Shown: positions 8,012-16,752 of the stretch, in pieces
Layout: each line of letters starts with the position of its first letter
How positions within the stretch are numbered: position 1 is the first letter of the stretch
Origin: Nitrospinaceae bacterium
Lineage (GTDB): Bacteria > Nitrospinota > Nitrospinia > Nitrospinales > VA-1
DNA length: 37,437 nt
Assembly (NCBI GenBank): GCA_029261475.1
Contig: JAJDBG010000083.1
Span: 1-37,437, forward strand
Direction: 5' to 3'
The notes under the pieces: generated by a model
What the model was told of the DNA's origin: nothing
What the model saw: the letters and a program-made list of their open reading frames with translations, nothing else
Database searches by the model: none
Program-made: the position numbers and the translations under genes

Positions 8012-8848
8012 ATGTTTACAATTCTCAGGAAATGGCCACTCTGCGAAAGTCCTTTTTTGTCCTCGTCTGCCATTTTCCCTTGGAAAAAGTGTGCTGTCGT
8101 TGCCATTGTTTTATTGTTTAGTTTCCCCTCCCTATTAAAAGCCAATTCTGAAAGCATTCCCGATATAACTTCCGGTATGATTCATATTCCAGCTGGAAAG
8201 TTCAAAATGGGATGTAGTAAGTTTGGACGTGATCATGGTTCTCCGGAATATGAAGTCTATTTGAGCGATTTCCTCATCGACAAATATGAAGTAACCAATG
8301 TGCAATATGAGAAAGTTGTAACGGAGCATATTGAACGGCGAAGCCCCTTTTCGAAATGCGATGATTGCCCTGTTTCAAAGGTCAGTTGGTACGAAGCCGC
8401 AGATTATTGTTATCTGATTGGGAAAACCCTACCCAGTGAAGCTCAATGGGAAAAAGCGGCTGGTGCAGAAAATAGTTGCGAGTTTCCATGGGGCGATATA
8501 TTTGATGCAACAAAAGAACAGGCGCGTGGTGGTTTGAAGCTTCGTGACAACACCAGTCCGGTCGGTAGTTACCCTCCCAATAAATACGGTTTGTACGACA
8601 TGGCTGGAAATATGTGGGAATGGGTTGCTGACTGGTTTTCAGTAAAGGGTCTACCTCCAGAAGTGTTGTATAATCCGAAGGGAGTGCGTAGGGGTACTAT
8701 GAAAGTAAGGCGAGGCGGTGCCTGGTCGGATAGTATCAATGCAATGCGGGCGGGGTGGCGAGATCGAAGTCATCCTTTTTCTCGAGGATTTAACGATATT
8801 GGGTTTCGTTGCGCTCTGAATATAGTAAAACTAAAAGAATCAAAGTAG
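8012..8848 (+). CDS. Exported FGE/SUMF1-fold protein (not a true formylglycine enzyme)
   Basis: 278 residues. A hydrophobic segment at about 28-42 after W-K-K, ending in L-L-K-A, looks like a signal peptide with a long n-region. The rest is one FGE-sulfatase domain: M-V/I-x-I-P-A-G-K-F-x-M-G at its start, then Y-E-V-T-N, L-P-S-E-A-Q-W-E-K-A-A, G-L-Y-D-M-A-G-N-M-W-E-W and the closing R-R-G-G-A-W ... G-F-R-C-A. The pair of cysteines that activates sulfatases in true FGE (C336/C341 in human) is missing: the region reads A-G-W-R-D-R. It is therefore more likely a binding or non-sulfatase member of this broad fold family. Starts 10 bp after metF with no visible Shine-Dalgarno. Confidence 0.88.
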   Translation: MFTILRKWPLCESPFLSSSAIFPWKKCAVVAIVLLFSFPSLLKANSESIPDITSGMIHIPAGKFKMGCSKFGRDHGSPEYEVYLSDFLIDKYEVTNVQYEKVVTEHIERRSPFSKCDDCPVSKVSWYEAADYCYLIGKTLPSEAQWEKAAGAENSCEFPWGDIFDATKEQARGGLKLRDNTSPVGSYPPNKYGLYDMAGNMWEWVADWFSVKGLPPEVLYNPKGVRRGTMKVRRGGAWSDSINAMRAGWRDRSHPFSRGFNDIGFRCALNIVKLKESK

Positions 8849-8878
8849 GATTGTATCTAAATTCTCACCACTCATAAA

Positions 8879-9613
8879 ATGATAACTGAATCAAAAAAAG
8901 ATTATATAGACCGCCTTATTAAAGAGTCTCTGGAGGAGGATGACGAAACTGTCGATCTAAAAGGGAAATTTATTGGTGATGAAGGTGTAGAAGCGCTCAT
9001 TCTTTCCAAGCGATTGAAAGGAATCGAAAACCTTGAATTATCGAAAAATTCTATAACTCACAAGGGAGCGAAGATGCTTGCAGAGTGTCCCTATTTAGAA
9101 GATCTTCGCCGTCTGTATATAGGGGAAAATAATATTGCTGATCGTGGTGCAGAAGCTATTTCTCAAGCGGTCTTTGCGTCTAACCTTTCCCTGCTGGATG
9201 TACGATTCAATAATATCTTTGATAGTGGGGGAGAGGCTATTACGGCATCCCCCCTTTTCACGAAACTGCAAGTTCTGGTCATGCAGGAAAATAATGTTGG
9301 GGATCAGGCGCTTGAATATTTGGTGAAAAATGCGGGTTTTGGAAATTTACGTAAGCTGAATTTTTACCGTACGGGTGTCACGAATGGGGGCATTAAAGCA
9401 CTCGCGAAATCCAAAGTTTTGAAAAAGGTGAAACATCTGAATCTTGCTCGAAACTATATTTCCTTTCCAGCCGCCGAGGCATTGGCTAATACCAAAACTT
9501 TGACAAATATCGAGACTTTGATGCTCTACGATACGACCATTGGAGATGCAGGGGTTAAGGCCCTTGTGGGCTCGCCTTCATTTTCTAAATTGAAAACCTT
9601 GAGAGTAACCTGA
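8879..9613 (+). CDS. Leucine-rich-repeat (ribonuclease-inhibitor type) protein
   Basis: 244 residues with no signal peptide or membrane segment, so probably cytoplasmic. From about residue 30 it is made of seven to eight repeats of 24-27 residues with the pattern L-x-x-L-x-L-x-x-N-x-I-x-x-x-G-A-x-A-L, the ribonuclease-inhibitor class of LRR. Examples are L-E-L-S-K-N-S-I-T-H-K-G and L-N-L-A-R-N-Y-I. Such proteins act as protein-binding scaffolds. ATG 8879 has no clear ribosome site. It is 30 bp after the FGE-fold gene, so the two may be co-expressed. The binding partner cannot be read from the sequence. Confidence 0.85.
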   Translation: MITESKKDYIDRLIKESLEEDDETVDLKGKFIGDEGVEALILSKRLKGIENLELSKNSITHKGAKMLAECPYLEDLRRLYIGENNIADRGAEAISQAVFASNLSLLDVRFNNIFDSGGEAITASPLFTKLQVLVMQENNVGDQALEYLVKNAGFGNLRKLNFYRTGVTNGGIKALAKSKVLKKVKHLNLARNYISFPAAEALANTKTLTNIETLMLYDTTIGDAGVKALVGSPSFSKLKTLRVT

Positions 9614-9789
9614 TAGAATCTAGCGGGTTTTTCATTGTCTCTAAATAGCATGTTTGCTCTGTCCATTGTGTCTAACAGGTTTAGGTTTGTTGCTTTTGAA
9701 CCGAGTGTAATCTCTCTATAGAGCACAGGCAGACTGTATTCTCAACTTCCACGCTGTCCCCCACGCAGTATAGATGGAATTCATACGCC

Positions 9790-9804
9790 ATCGTTGAGAA
9801 CGAT
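9790..9804. repeat. 15-bp inverted repeat upstream of proA
   Basis: ATCGTT (9790-9795) and AACGAT (9799-9804) are perfect reverse complements around a GAG centre, about 60 bp before the proA start. It could be an operator half-site pair or a small leader hairpin. It is short enough to occur by chance. Confidence 0.25.
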
Positions 9805-9862
9805 ATCGGGGAGATATTTGGTGGTCGCGGCACAATTCATTTCCTCTAACTACAAATTATAT

Positions 9863-11158
9863 ATGACCTCTTTATCTGTATCAGAAATTTCAAAACGATC
9901 CCGACAGGTGGCATTACAACTTTCCCGACTGACATCTTCGGAAAAAGATCGTGTTCTATTGGCAATGGCCCAGGCCATAGAAGAAAATACTGAGGATATA
10001 TTGTCTGCGAACAAAGCGGACCTTGAATGGGCAGAGAAGGAAAATATAGATCGTCCTCTCATTTCTCGCCTGACATTAAGCGCAAGCAAAGTGAAAGGGA
10101 TGGCCCAAGGTATTAAGAGCGTGGCCAATTTACCTGACCCTGTTGGAGTTAAGGAAAAAGCGACAGAATTAGATAAAGGCCTTATTTTGACGCGGGTGTC
10201 CTGTCCTATTGGTGTCATTGGAGCAATATTCGAATCACGTCCCGATGCCGTTCCTCAAATTGCTTCACTATGCTTCAAATCAGGAAATGCTGTCATTTTA
10301 AAAGGGGGTAGAGAAGCGCAGAATTCCAATAAAGTCCTGGGCACTCTTTTACGATCCGCTATCGCCAGTGTTTCAGAAGAATTGGTTGATGCTGTTCAAC
10401 TCATCGAAACACGTGCTGAGGTTGTGGAGATGTTGAAACAAGAAGATTCGATTGACCTTATCATTCCACGCGGAAGCAATGATTTTGTACGCTATATTCA
10501 GCAAAACACTCAGATCCCTGTTCTCGGGCATTCTGAGGGAATCTGTCATGCATACATAGATGACGAGGCTGATCTGGAAAAAGCTATGGCTGTGGTATTG
10601 GACTCCAAGTTGCAATATCCCGCCGCCTGCAATGCGATAGAAAACTTACTGATTCATGCGCAAATTGCAGAAAAGGTATTGCCCGAGCTTGCAAAGAGAT
10701 TGAATGCAGAAGGGGTCGAGCTGGTAGGCTGCGAACGCAGTGTTCCACACAGCTCTCTCATAAATCTAGCTGGGCCAGAGGAATGGGATACGGAGTACAC
10801 AGGCCTGAAGCTGGCTATCAAAATAGTTGAAGATTTGGAATCAGCCCTCAGCTTCATCAACGAACATGGGTCAGGTCATACAGAGGTTATTCTCACTGAA
10901 AATGCGGAGAGAGCTGAGATATTCATGGAGAAAGCAGATTCTTCAAGCGTGATGTGGAATGCCTCGACACGCTTTGCAGATGGATTTCGTTACGGCTTGG
11001 GTGCAGAGGTTGGTATCAGCACCAACAAGACTCATGCACGCGGCCCAGTTGGACTGGAAGGTCTGGTGATCTATAAATACCAATTGAGAGGTGAGGGGCA
11101 AACGGTCAAAGAATACTCGGGCGAAAATGCCCGGTCTTTTACTCATTTGTCTTTATGA
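9863..11158 (+). CDS. proA: Gamma-glutamyl phosphate reductase (glutamate-5-semialdehyde dehydrogenase)
   Basis: 431 residues from ATG 9863. It reduces gamma-glutamyl phosphate with NADPH in proline synthesis. It has the aldehyde dehydrogenase fold with the ProA marks F-E-S-R-P-D-A, L-K-G-G-R-E-A, I-P-R-G-S, and the catalytic cysteine C256 in P-A-A-C-N-A-I-E; the tail T-H-A-R-G-P-V-G-L is also typical. Aligning with E. coli ProA favours the ATG at 9863, which has no Shine-Dalgarno. An in-frame GTG at 9821 has GGGGAG (9808-9813) seven bases upstream and would add 14 residues, so the start is not certain. Its partner proB is not in this window. The stop overlaps the next start (ATGA). Confidence 0.95.
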   Translation: MTSLSVSEISKRSRQVALQLSRLTSSEKDRVLLAMAQAIEENTEDILSANKADLEWAEKENIDRPLISRLTLSASKVKGMAQGIKSVANLPDPVGVKEKATELDKGLILTRVSCPIGVIGAIFESRPDAVPQIASLCFKSGNAVILKGGREAQNSNKVLGTLLRSAIASVSEELVDAVQLIETRAEVVEMLKQEDSIDLIIPRGSNDFVRYIQQNTQIPVLGHSEGICHAYIDDEADLEKAMAVVLDSKLQYPAACNAIENLLIHAQIAEKVLPELAKRLNAEGVELVGCERSVPHSSLINLAGPEEWDTEYTGLKLAIKIVEDLESALSFINEHGSGHTEVILTENAERAEIFMEKADSSSVMWNASTRFADGFRYGLGAEVGISTNKTHARGPVGLEGLVIYKYQLRGEGQTVKEYSGENARSFTHLSL

Positions 11159-12036
11159 CCCTCCATCAAGAGGATGGAGAAGGCGAATTTGAGTTTGAAA
11201 ACCTTCAATCAAAGGCTAGCCCTTATCATACATCCCCAAAAACTCCAACACTACGGCAATGGTTGGTTTTTGCTGTATTGGTGTTATTGACTTTAGGGAC
11301 TACTTACCTTGCCGGTGGGTTTTTGTTCGCATTGAGTCTGGTTTTTATTTTGGGTATTCACGAGTTTGGTCACTATTGGGCGGCACGTAGAAATGGTGTT
11401 TCAGTCTCGCTTCCTTATTTCATCCCGGCACCTCCCTTTTTTATCGCTGGAACCTTTGGCGCATTTATCCATATAAAAGACCCCATTCCAAATCGGGGAA
11501 TATTGATGGAAATAGGGGCCTCAGGTCCCATAGCAGGATTTGTAGCCTCGTTTTTAGCCCTGACTATTGGATTATTTTTATCTGATACAGCACCCTCAAA
11601 TGCGATACAAGGCATTGCCTTTGGTTCATCAATTTTACTGTCGGTGCTATCGCAATTGATTCTGGGGGTGACTCCATTTTCAGCGGATGTAGATATTCAG
11701 CTTCATTCGATTGCTTTTGCCGGGTGGATAGGAATGTTTATCACTGCATTGAACCTGATTCCGATAGGACAGTTAGATGGCGGCCATGTCCTTTATTCCT
11801 TGTTCAAAGGGAAGTTCAAAATCATTTCTCGTGTATTTTTTTGTATTCTGTTTCCTTTGGGGTTTTTGTGGCAAGGTTGGTGGTTTTGGGCCGCATTGAT
11901 CGTGCTGGTAGGATTCCGGCCCGCGCCTTTGTTGGATGACGACGAATATTTATGCAGGGAGCATCAGCTTCTGGGCAAGTATTGCATTGTGATTTTTATA
12001 CTGACATTCGTTCCCATTCCTTTTGCCATTATTTGA
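11155..12036 (+). CDS. Site-2-protease-like membrane metallopeptidase (M50 family)
   Basis: 293 residues; ATG overlaps the proA stop by four bases, showing translational coupling. A charged 30-residue cytoplasmic start is followed by about six membrane segments. The zinc site is H69-E70-F71-G72-H73 in the second helix, and the third ligand is D208 in P-x-G-Q-L-D-G-G-H. Both motifs lie within membrane segments as in intramembrane S2P proteases. There is no PDZ domain, unlike RseP. The I-P-A-P-P-F-F-I-A-G-T-F-G-A region resembles the cyanobacterial/plant EGY-type subgroup. It would cut a membrane-bound regulator, but the substrate is unknown. Confidence 0.9.
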   Translation: MTLHQEDGEGEFEFENLQSKASPYHTSPKTPTLRQWLVFAVLVLLTLGTTYLAGGFLFALSLVFILGIHEFGHYWAARRNGVSVSLPYFIPAPPFFIAGTFGAFIHIKDPIPNRGILMEIGASGPIAGFVASFLALTIGLFLSDTAPSNAIQGIAFGSSILLSVLSQLILGVTPFSADVDIQLHSIAFAGWIGMFITALNLIPIGQLDGGHVLYSLFKGKFKIISRVFFCILFPLGFLWQGWWFWAALIVLVGFRPAPLLDDDEYLCREHQLLGKYCIVIFILTFVPIPFAII

Positions 12037-12202
12037 AACTGCTATGTTTCAAATCAGTGGAATACTGGCAACATTGTTTTATTCTCAGGCTCGATAAAAA
12101 CATCCAGTATGATTTTAAGGGTTGCTATCTAAAGTATTATAATAGATAGAGTAATTGTAAATTTTTTTTCTATTTGAGTTGTCATTTTGAGCTAAAATTT
12201 TA

Positions 12203-12232
12203 TTGACAGCAGTTTAAACCATATGATACCGT
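12203..12232 (+). promoter_or_regulatory. Candidate promoter for the small RNA
   Basis: A perfect TTGACA lies at 12203-12208. Downstream, TG at 12224-12225 with TACCGT at 12227-12232 gives an extended -10 at an 18-bp spacer; TATGAT at 12222-12227 is a better box but only 13 bp away. Either way transcription would begin near 12235-12245, right at the base of the predicted RNA stem. Confidence 0.42.
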
Positions 12233-12242
12233 CGTAGCCATC

Positions 12243-12340
12243 TAAGGGCGTTGAACGCTTGCCTCTACGGGCAAACCCACAAGAAGATTAGTCTTGGTTG
12301 CCATCAAGGTCTCTTTTTGGATTGTTCAGCGCCCTTTTTT
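12243..12340 (+). ncRNA. Candidate structured small RNA with intrinsic terminator
   Basis: GGGCGTTGAAC (12246-12256) pairs with GTTCAGCGCCC (12324-12334) over 11 bp with one G-U, and six T bases follow (12335-12340), so the closing stem plus T-run looks like an intrinsic terminator. Inside, TTGCC (12259-12263) can pair with GGCAA (12270-12274); alternatively GGCAA-A-CC (12270-12277) can pair with GGTTGCC (12296-12302) below a small AAGA/TCTT hairpin. The two folds exclude each other. CTTG (12293-12296) may also pair with CAAG (12305-12308). I could not match it to SRP RNA (no GGAAGCAG-type loop), 6S RNA, tmRNA or a riboswitch I know. No good reading frame covers it. Confidence 0.55.
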
Positions 12341-12429
12341 ATTGCACCAAGATACTTGAAGAAGATCAAACCGTCTATTTCACAGTTTCTCTCGTGTCCC
12401 TCCTAAAATAAATTACAAATACAAAGCGT

Positions 12430-13230
12430 ATGAATGCCTTTTTAAAGAAAGTGTTGAAATCCTTTTATCTTGTTTTTTTCTTTTCTTCGTTTCTTTTATC
12501 CACAGAGGCAAGAGGCGAGGTCGATTCTGTTTTTCCTTTCATTCCAGATTTAAAAGAGTGTCGCAATATCATAAATGCGAATCAGAATATCCTTGATAAA
12601 GGGGAAGCTATCTTTGCGGCGAAAAATTATTTTTTCCAGATTCAAAGCAAAGCTGAACAGTTAAATATTTCAAAAGAAGTGCGCACCCATTTCGAAACAG
12701 CAATAGAGAAAGCCGAACAAAAATATGATGAAGGAGAAGAGGATGTATCACAATCAGACATCACCAAGCTTAAGCTTGGGTTGGCTGGTACGCTCAATGA
12801 TATTTACGAATTGACAGAAGAAATTCAAATAGCAAAATTGTCTTTGGGTCATCTGCTAGGAGTAATGTTTACCGAGAAGAGTTCTATACAGGACGATAAA
12901 ATGATTGTTCTTGAGTTTTCCTCGCAGAATCGAGATGATATCGGTTCCTTAAAATCTGAAAATCAACTGGAAGCCGAAAAACAACTTGCTCATATTTTTA
13001 AAGCGGAGAAAGTCTTTAAACTAGCTAAAAAGAATCGAAAAATTACTCGGTCTTTACTCGTCACAGAAGTGGCAAACTACGATTTTGGAATAGGAAACTC
13101 TGGTGATTTATTTGAAGCATTGATCATTTATACCCGAGTTTTAAGAGGCTATTATCAAGCAATGTATGATTTCAACCATTCGGTCATCAAGATGGAGTTA
13201 CTTCGATTCAAAAGCAAGTCTTCTCAATAG
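12430..13230 (+). CDS. Exported helical protein resembling half of a TolC-type protein
   Basis: 266 residues. A signal peptide is clear (basic start, hydrophobic 11-24, then T-E-A-R-G-E). The mature part is charged and almost wholly helical, with coiled-coil stretches at about 80-145 and 180-260. The segment from about 205 (A-K-K-N-R-K-I-T-R-S-L ... Y-D-F-G-I-G-N-S-G-D-L-F-E-A-L ... Y-Y-Q-A-M-Y-D-F-N) closely resembles the C-terminal helix pair of outer-membrane efflux proteins. TolC-family proteins are usually over 400 residues with two such repeats, so this is about half. It may be a short periplasmic relative or a remnant. No Shine-Dalgarno is visible at ATG 12430. It lies directly after the small RNA candidate. 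Confidence 0.75.
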   Translation: MNAFLKKVLKSFYLVFFFSSFLLSTEARGEVDSVFPFIPDLKECRNIINANQNILDKGEAIFAAKNYFFQIQSKAEQLNISKEVRTHFETAIEKAEQKYDEGEEDVSQSDITKLKLGLAGTLNDIYELTEEIQIAKLSLGHLLGVMFTEKSSIQDDKMIVLEFSSQNRDDIGSLKSENQLEAEKQLAHIFKAEKVFKLAKKNRKITRSLLVTEVANYDFGIGNSGDLFEALIIYTRVLRGYYQAMYDFNHSVIKMELLRFKSKSSQ

Positions 13231-13284
13231 GCTGATCTAATCAGAGCTTTATTCACCGCCCAAAAATTCAAAGGGTAAAAAGGC

Positions 13285-14388
13285 ATGGATTCCAGGCAAC
13301 ATTGGATAGGACTCAACATGGTGCTCGGGGTAGGGAAAACCCTATTCCATAGACTGGTTAGAGCCATTGGTTCTCCTGAGGCTGTATTTAAAGCCAGCAA
13401 ATCGCAGTTGATGGCTGTGGAAGGAATCGGAGGAAAAATAGCCCAGGAAATCCTTAATTTTCGCGTTGATGAAAAAACAGAAAGAGAATTGAGGCTCGCT
13501 GATAAATTTGGTGCGCGTATCATTACTGTTGGTTGCGAGGAATACCCGCCGTTGCTCAAGGCAATTTACGATCCTCCCCCTGTAATTTATTGCAAAGGGA
13601 AGGATTTGAGGTATGCTCGTTTTCCATTGGCCGTTGTTGGAACACGCAAACCTACCAGTTATGGTCGTCGAGTTGTAGAAGAACTTTGTCACCCTTTAGC
13701 CGAAAAAGGGGTTACTGTGATAAGTGGTTTGGCTAGAGGAATAGATACTTTTGCACATCGTGTGGCGTTGAAAGCCAATGGGAATACGATAGCTGTTTTC
13801 GGGTGTGGTTTGGCTCAAACTTATCCCCCTGAAAATGCCGGATTGAAAGAGCAGATCATTGAGCAGGGAAGTGTCATTTCAGAGTTTCCTATGACTATGG
13901 GACCCGAACGTAATAATTTTCCAGCTCGTAATCGTATCATCAGTGGTATGTCCTATGGGGTGCTCGTTGTTGAAGCAGGGGAAAAAAGTGGTGCCTTGAT
14001 CACGGCTCAATTTGCCCTTGAGCAGGGTCGGGAAGTTTTTGCAACACCAGGGCCTATTACGTCCCCAAATAGCAAAGGCCCCAATCGTTTGATTCAGTCC
14101 GGGGCCAAGTTGGTAACCGACCCTCAATCTATTTTAGAAGAACTGCCATTTGAAGTTCAATCCAGCCTTGAAGAGAGTGTTCAAGAAGGCAAAAATATTG
14201 CCTCTGTCGAATTGAACGAAAAAGAACGTAACATAATTTCCTTGATTCACTTGGAAGAATGTCATATAGATCAAATGATTGAAAACAGTGGATTGTCACC
14301 AGCCGTAGTTTCCGCTACACTACTGCAACTTGAGTTGAAAGGTTTGGTCCGACAAGTAGAAGGCAATAAATTTATCGCCACAATCTAA
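13285..14388 (+). CDS. dprA: DNA processing protein DprA
   Basis: 367 residues. DprA loads RecA on incoming single-stranded DNA in natural transformation. An N-terminal helix-hairpin-helix region (about 5-65, with G-I-G-G-K-I-A) is followed by the Rossmann-fold domain with V-G-T-R-K-P-T-S-Y-G, S-G-L-A-R-G-I-D-T-F-A-H, F-P-A-R-N-R-I-I-S-G and E-A-G-E-K-S-G-A-L-I-T-A. The C-terminal 65 residues look like the winged-helix domain found in many DprA proteins. ATG 13285 is preceded by purine-rich AAAAAGG. It starts the conserved dprA-topA-trmFO order. No other competence gene is in view. Confidence 0.95.
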   Translation: MDSRQHWIGLNMVLGVGKTLFHRLVRAIGSPEAVFKASKSQLMAVEGIGGKIAQEILNFRVDEKTERELRLADKFGARIITVGCEEYPPLLKAIYDPPPVIYCKGKDLRYARFPLAVVGTRKPTSYGRRVVEELCHPLAEKGVTVISGLARGIDTFAHRVALKANGNTIAVFGCGLAQTYPPENAGLKEQIIEQGSVISEFPMTMGPERNNFPARNRIISGMSYGVLVVEAGEKSGALITAQFALEQGREVFATPGPITSPNSKGPNRLIQSGAKLVTDPQSILEELPFEVQSSLEESVQEGKNIASVELNEKERNIISLIHLEECHIDQMIENSGLSPAVVSATLLQLELKGLVRQVEGNKFIATI

Positions 14389-14469
14389 GATCCCAATAGA
14401 ATACGTAGACACTCACACAATCTTTTGGATTTTCCAGAGATTGTTAATAATTTTTGAGAGAAAAAGTTC

Positions 14470-16746
14470 ATGGCAACAAAACCGCTTAAATCCCTTGTAA
14501 TCGTGGAGTCACCGACCAAGGTAAAAACTCTGAACAAAATTTTAGGTAAGAACTTCATAGTCAAAGCCTCTGTCGGCCATCTAAAAGACCTGCCAAAGAA
14601 AAAGCTAGGCGTTGATATAGAAAATGGATTCGAGCCTCAGTACATAACAATTCGAGGAAAAGGCAAGATTTTAAGCGAATTGAAAGCCGCTGCAAAAAAG
14701 GCCAATGATATTTACCTGGCTCCCGATCCTGATAGAGAGGGGGAAGCCATTGCCTATCACGTTGGTAATGAAATCAGTAAATACAACAAAGGCAAAGTCT
14801 ATCGCGTTCTTTTCAATGAAATCACCAAAAAAGCAGTGACCGAGGCGATCAAAAATCCCACAGAACTCAATGAAAATCGGGTCAATGCACAACAGGCGAG
14901 ACGCATCTTGGATCGATTGGTTGGTTACCAAATCAGCCCCATTTTATGGCGTAAGGTCCGTCGGGGTTTGAGTGCAGGGCGAGTTCAGTCTGTTGCGCTT
15001 AGATTGGTTTGTGAAAGAGAAAAGGCAATTCTGGCATTCGATCCTCAAGAATACTGGACCATTGTATTGGATGTAGAAGGCAAAGAACCACCGTCTTTCC
15101 CGGCCAAATTATTCAAGATCAACGACGAAAAAGCTGAATTACACAATAAAGAAGAAACAGATAAAGTATTGAAGGAAATTGAGGGCCAACCGTTTACCCT
15201 TGAAAAAGTGGTTAAGAAAGAACGGAAACGAAACCCTACAGCTCCATTCATCACCAGTAGTCTCCAACAGGAAGCTTCCAGAAAACTCAATTTCTCTCCC
15301 AAGAAAACAATGATGCTGGCTCAACGGTTGTACGAAGGGCAAGCACTGGCAGGCAGAGGAACCGTTGGTTTGATCACTTATATGCGTACAGATTCGACGC
15401 GTGTTGCAGATGAAGCATTAGCGGCAGTAAGAGCCTTTGTGCAAGAGCGTTATGACAAAGATTACTTACCGGTAACGCCTAATCAGTTCAAAAGTAAAAA
15501 ATCGGCACAGGATGCCCATGAAGCGATAAGGCCTACTGATGTTAGTATGGAACCTAAAAACATCAAGGATCAATTGGAAAATGATTTGTTTCGATTGTAT
15601 GAATTGATCTGGCTACGTTTTGTTTCCAGTCAAATGTCTCCGGCGATTATGGATACGACTCAATTTGACATCCGAGCCAAAGAATATCTGTTTCGTAGTA
15701 ATGGATCGATTGTCAAATTTCAGGGTTTCACCAAAGTCTATGTGGAAAGCGATGATGGTCAGAAAGCAGACAGCAATGCCGATCGGATTTTACCCAATCT
15801 CGAAAAAGGCGAATCCTTAAAGGTTCTGAAAACCCTTCCAGAGCAACATTTCACCCAACCTCCTCCGCGATTTTCCGAAGCCATGCTGGTGAAAGAACTT
15901 GAGGAACAGGGAGTAGGGCGTCCTAGTACGTTTGCATCGATTATCAGTGTGATTAAAGATCGTGACTATGTCCAGACTGAAGATCGCCGCCTCCAACCCT
16001 CTGAGCTGGGAACCTTGGTTTCTGACATGCTTGTTGAGAATTTCCCAGATATAGTCAGTGCTGAGTTTACTGCAAAAATGGAAGATCAGCTCGATCAAAT
16101 CGAAGCAGGCGATGTCGAATGGGGCAAGGCATTGAAAGATTTTTACGGACCTTTCAAAGCAAACCTTGAAGAAGCTGAAAAGAAGATGAAGGACTTCAAG
16201 AAAGAAGTCGAGGAGACAGGAGAGGATTGCGACAAATGTGGCAAGCCCATGATTATAAAGTGGGGACGGTTTGGGAAATTTCAGGCTTGTTCTGGTTATC
16301 CTGAATGCAAAAATGCCAAGGAGATTGGTGCTGGGAAAGAAGAAGCTGAGCCTGAAGAGGCCGAAGGCGAATGTGATAAATGCCAGTCATCTCTAGTTGT
16401 TAAAATGGGTCGATTTGGAAAATTTTTGGCTTGCTCCAATTATCCAGATTGTAAGTTCACCAAACCCATCAGCCTTGGGATTCTTTGTCCTGAAGATGAG
16501 TGCAAAGGTTATATATCGGCCCGTCGATCCAAAAAGGGAAGAAACTTTTACGGTTGTAGTGAGTACCCCAATTGCAAATTCACTTCGTGGGATAAGCCAG
16601 TTCCAGAAGCTTGTCCAGAGTGCAAACATCCCTTTCTTGTAGAAAAATGGAAAAAAGATGAAGGGGTTTCGATCCTTTGTTCTCAATGCGGATTTAAAAA
16701 AAGTGCTGACACGGCTGACGCCGCTGATGCCGCTGAAACCGCATAG
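14470..16746 (+). CDS. topA: DNA topoisomerase I
   Basis: 758 residues. Relaxes negative supercoils by cutting one strand. The Toprim domain starts at V-I-V-E-S-P-T-K and holds the D-P-D-R-E-G-E metal site. The catalytic tyrosine is Y304 in G-L-I-T-Y-M-R-T-D-S. The C-terminal part has four zinc-ribbon modules: C-D-K-C ... C ... C at about 590-620, 636-665, a C-P-E-D-E-C version at about 676-705 and a C-P-E-C ... C-S-Q-C one at about 715-745. The last 13 residues are an Ala/Asp/Thr run. It starts 81 bp after dprA with GAGAGAAAAAG upstream, and is 6 bp from trmFO. Confidence 0.97.
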   Translation: MATKPLKSLVIVESPTKVKTLNKILGKNFIVKASVGHLKDLPKKKLGVDIENGFEPQYITIRGKGKILSELKAAAKKANDIYLAPDPDREGEAIAYHVGNEISKYNKGKVYRVLFNEITKKAVTEAIKNPTELNENRVNAQQARRILDRLVGYQISPILWRKVRRGLSAGRVQSVALRLVCEREKAILAFDPQEYWTIVLDVEGKEPPSFPAKLFKINDEKAELHNKEETDKVLKEIEGQPFTLEKVVKKERKRNPTAPFITSSLQQEASRKLNFSPKKTMMLAQRLYEGQALAGRGTVGLITYMRTDSTRVADEALAAVRAFVQERYDKDYLPVTPNQFKSKKSAQDAHEAIRPTDVSMEPKNIKDQLENDLFRLYELIWLRFVSSQMSPAIMDTTQFDIRAKEYLFRSNGSIVKFQGFTKVYVESDDGQKADSNADRILPNLEKGESLKVLKTLPEQHFTQPPPRFSEAMLVKELEEQGVGRPSTFASIISVIKDRDYVQTEDRRLQPSELGTLVSDMLVENFPDIVSAEFTAKMEDQLDQIEAGDVEWGKALKDFYGPFKANLEEAEKKMKDFKKEVEETGEDCDKCGKPMIIKWGRFGKFQACSGYPECKNAKEIGAGKEEAEPEEAEGECDKCQSSLVVKMGRFGKFLACSNYPDCKFTKPISLGILCPEDECKGYISARRSKKGRNFYGCSEYPNCKFTSWDKPVPEACPECKHPFLVEKWKKDEGVSILCSQCGFKKSADTADAADAAETA

Positions 16747-16752
16747 GTAAAA

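Noticed and set aside
9794-9862. T-box-like segment before proA (GGTGGTCGCGG)
   Set aside because: It resembles part of the T-box core but lacks the central ACC of TGGNACCGCG, and I see no specifier stem or antiterminator pairing.
11724-12149. Two forward frames over the end of the M50 gene and the gap after it
   Set aside because: They are off-frame readings of the peptidase and low-complexity DNA; the second ends before the small RNA candidate and has no ribosome site.
12243-12340. SRP RNA or 6S RNA
   Set aside because: The SRP loop motif GGAAGCAG/GGAAGGAAGCAG is absent, and the length and single closing stem do not fit the large open bubble of 6S RNA.
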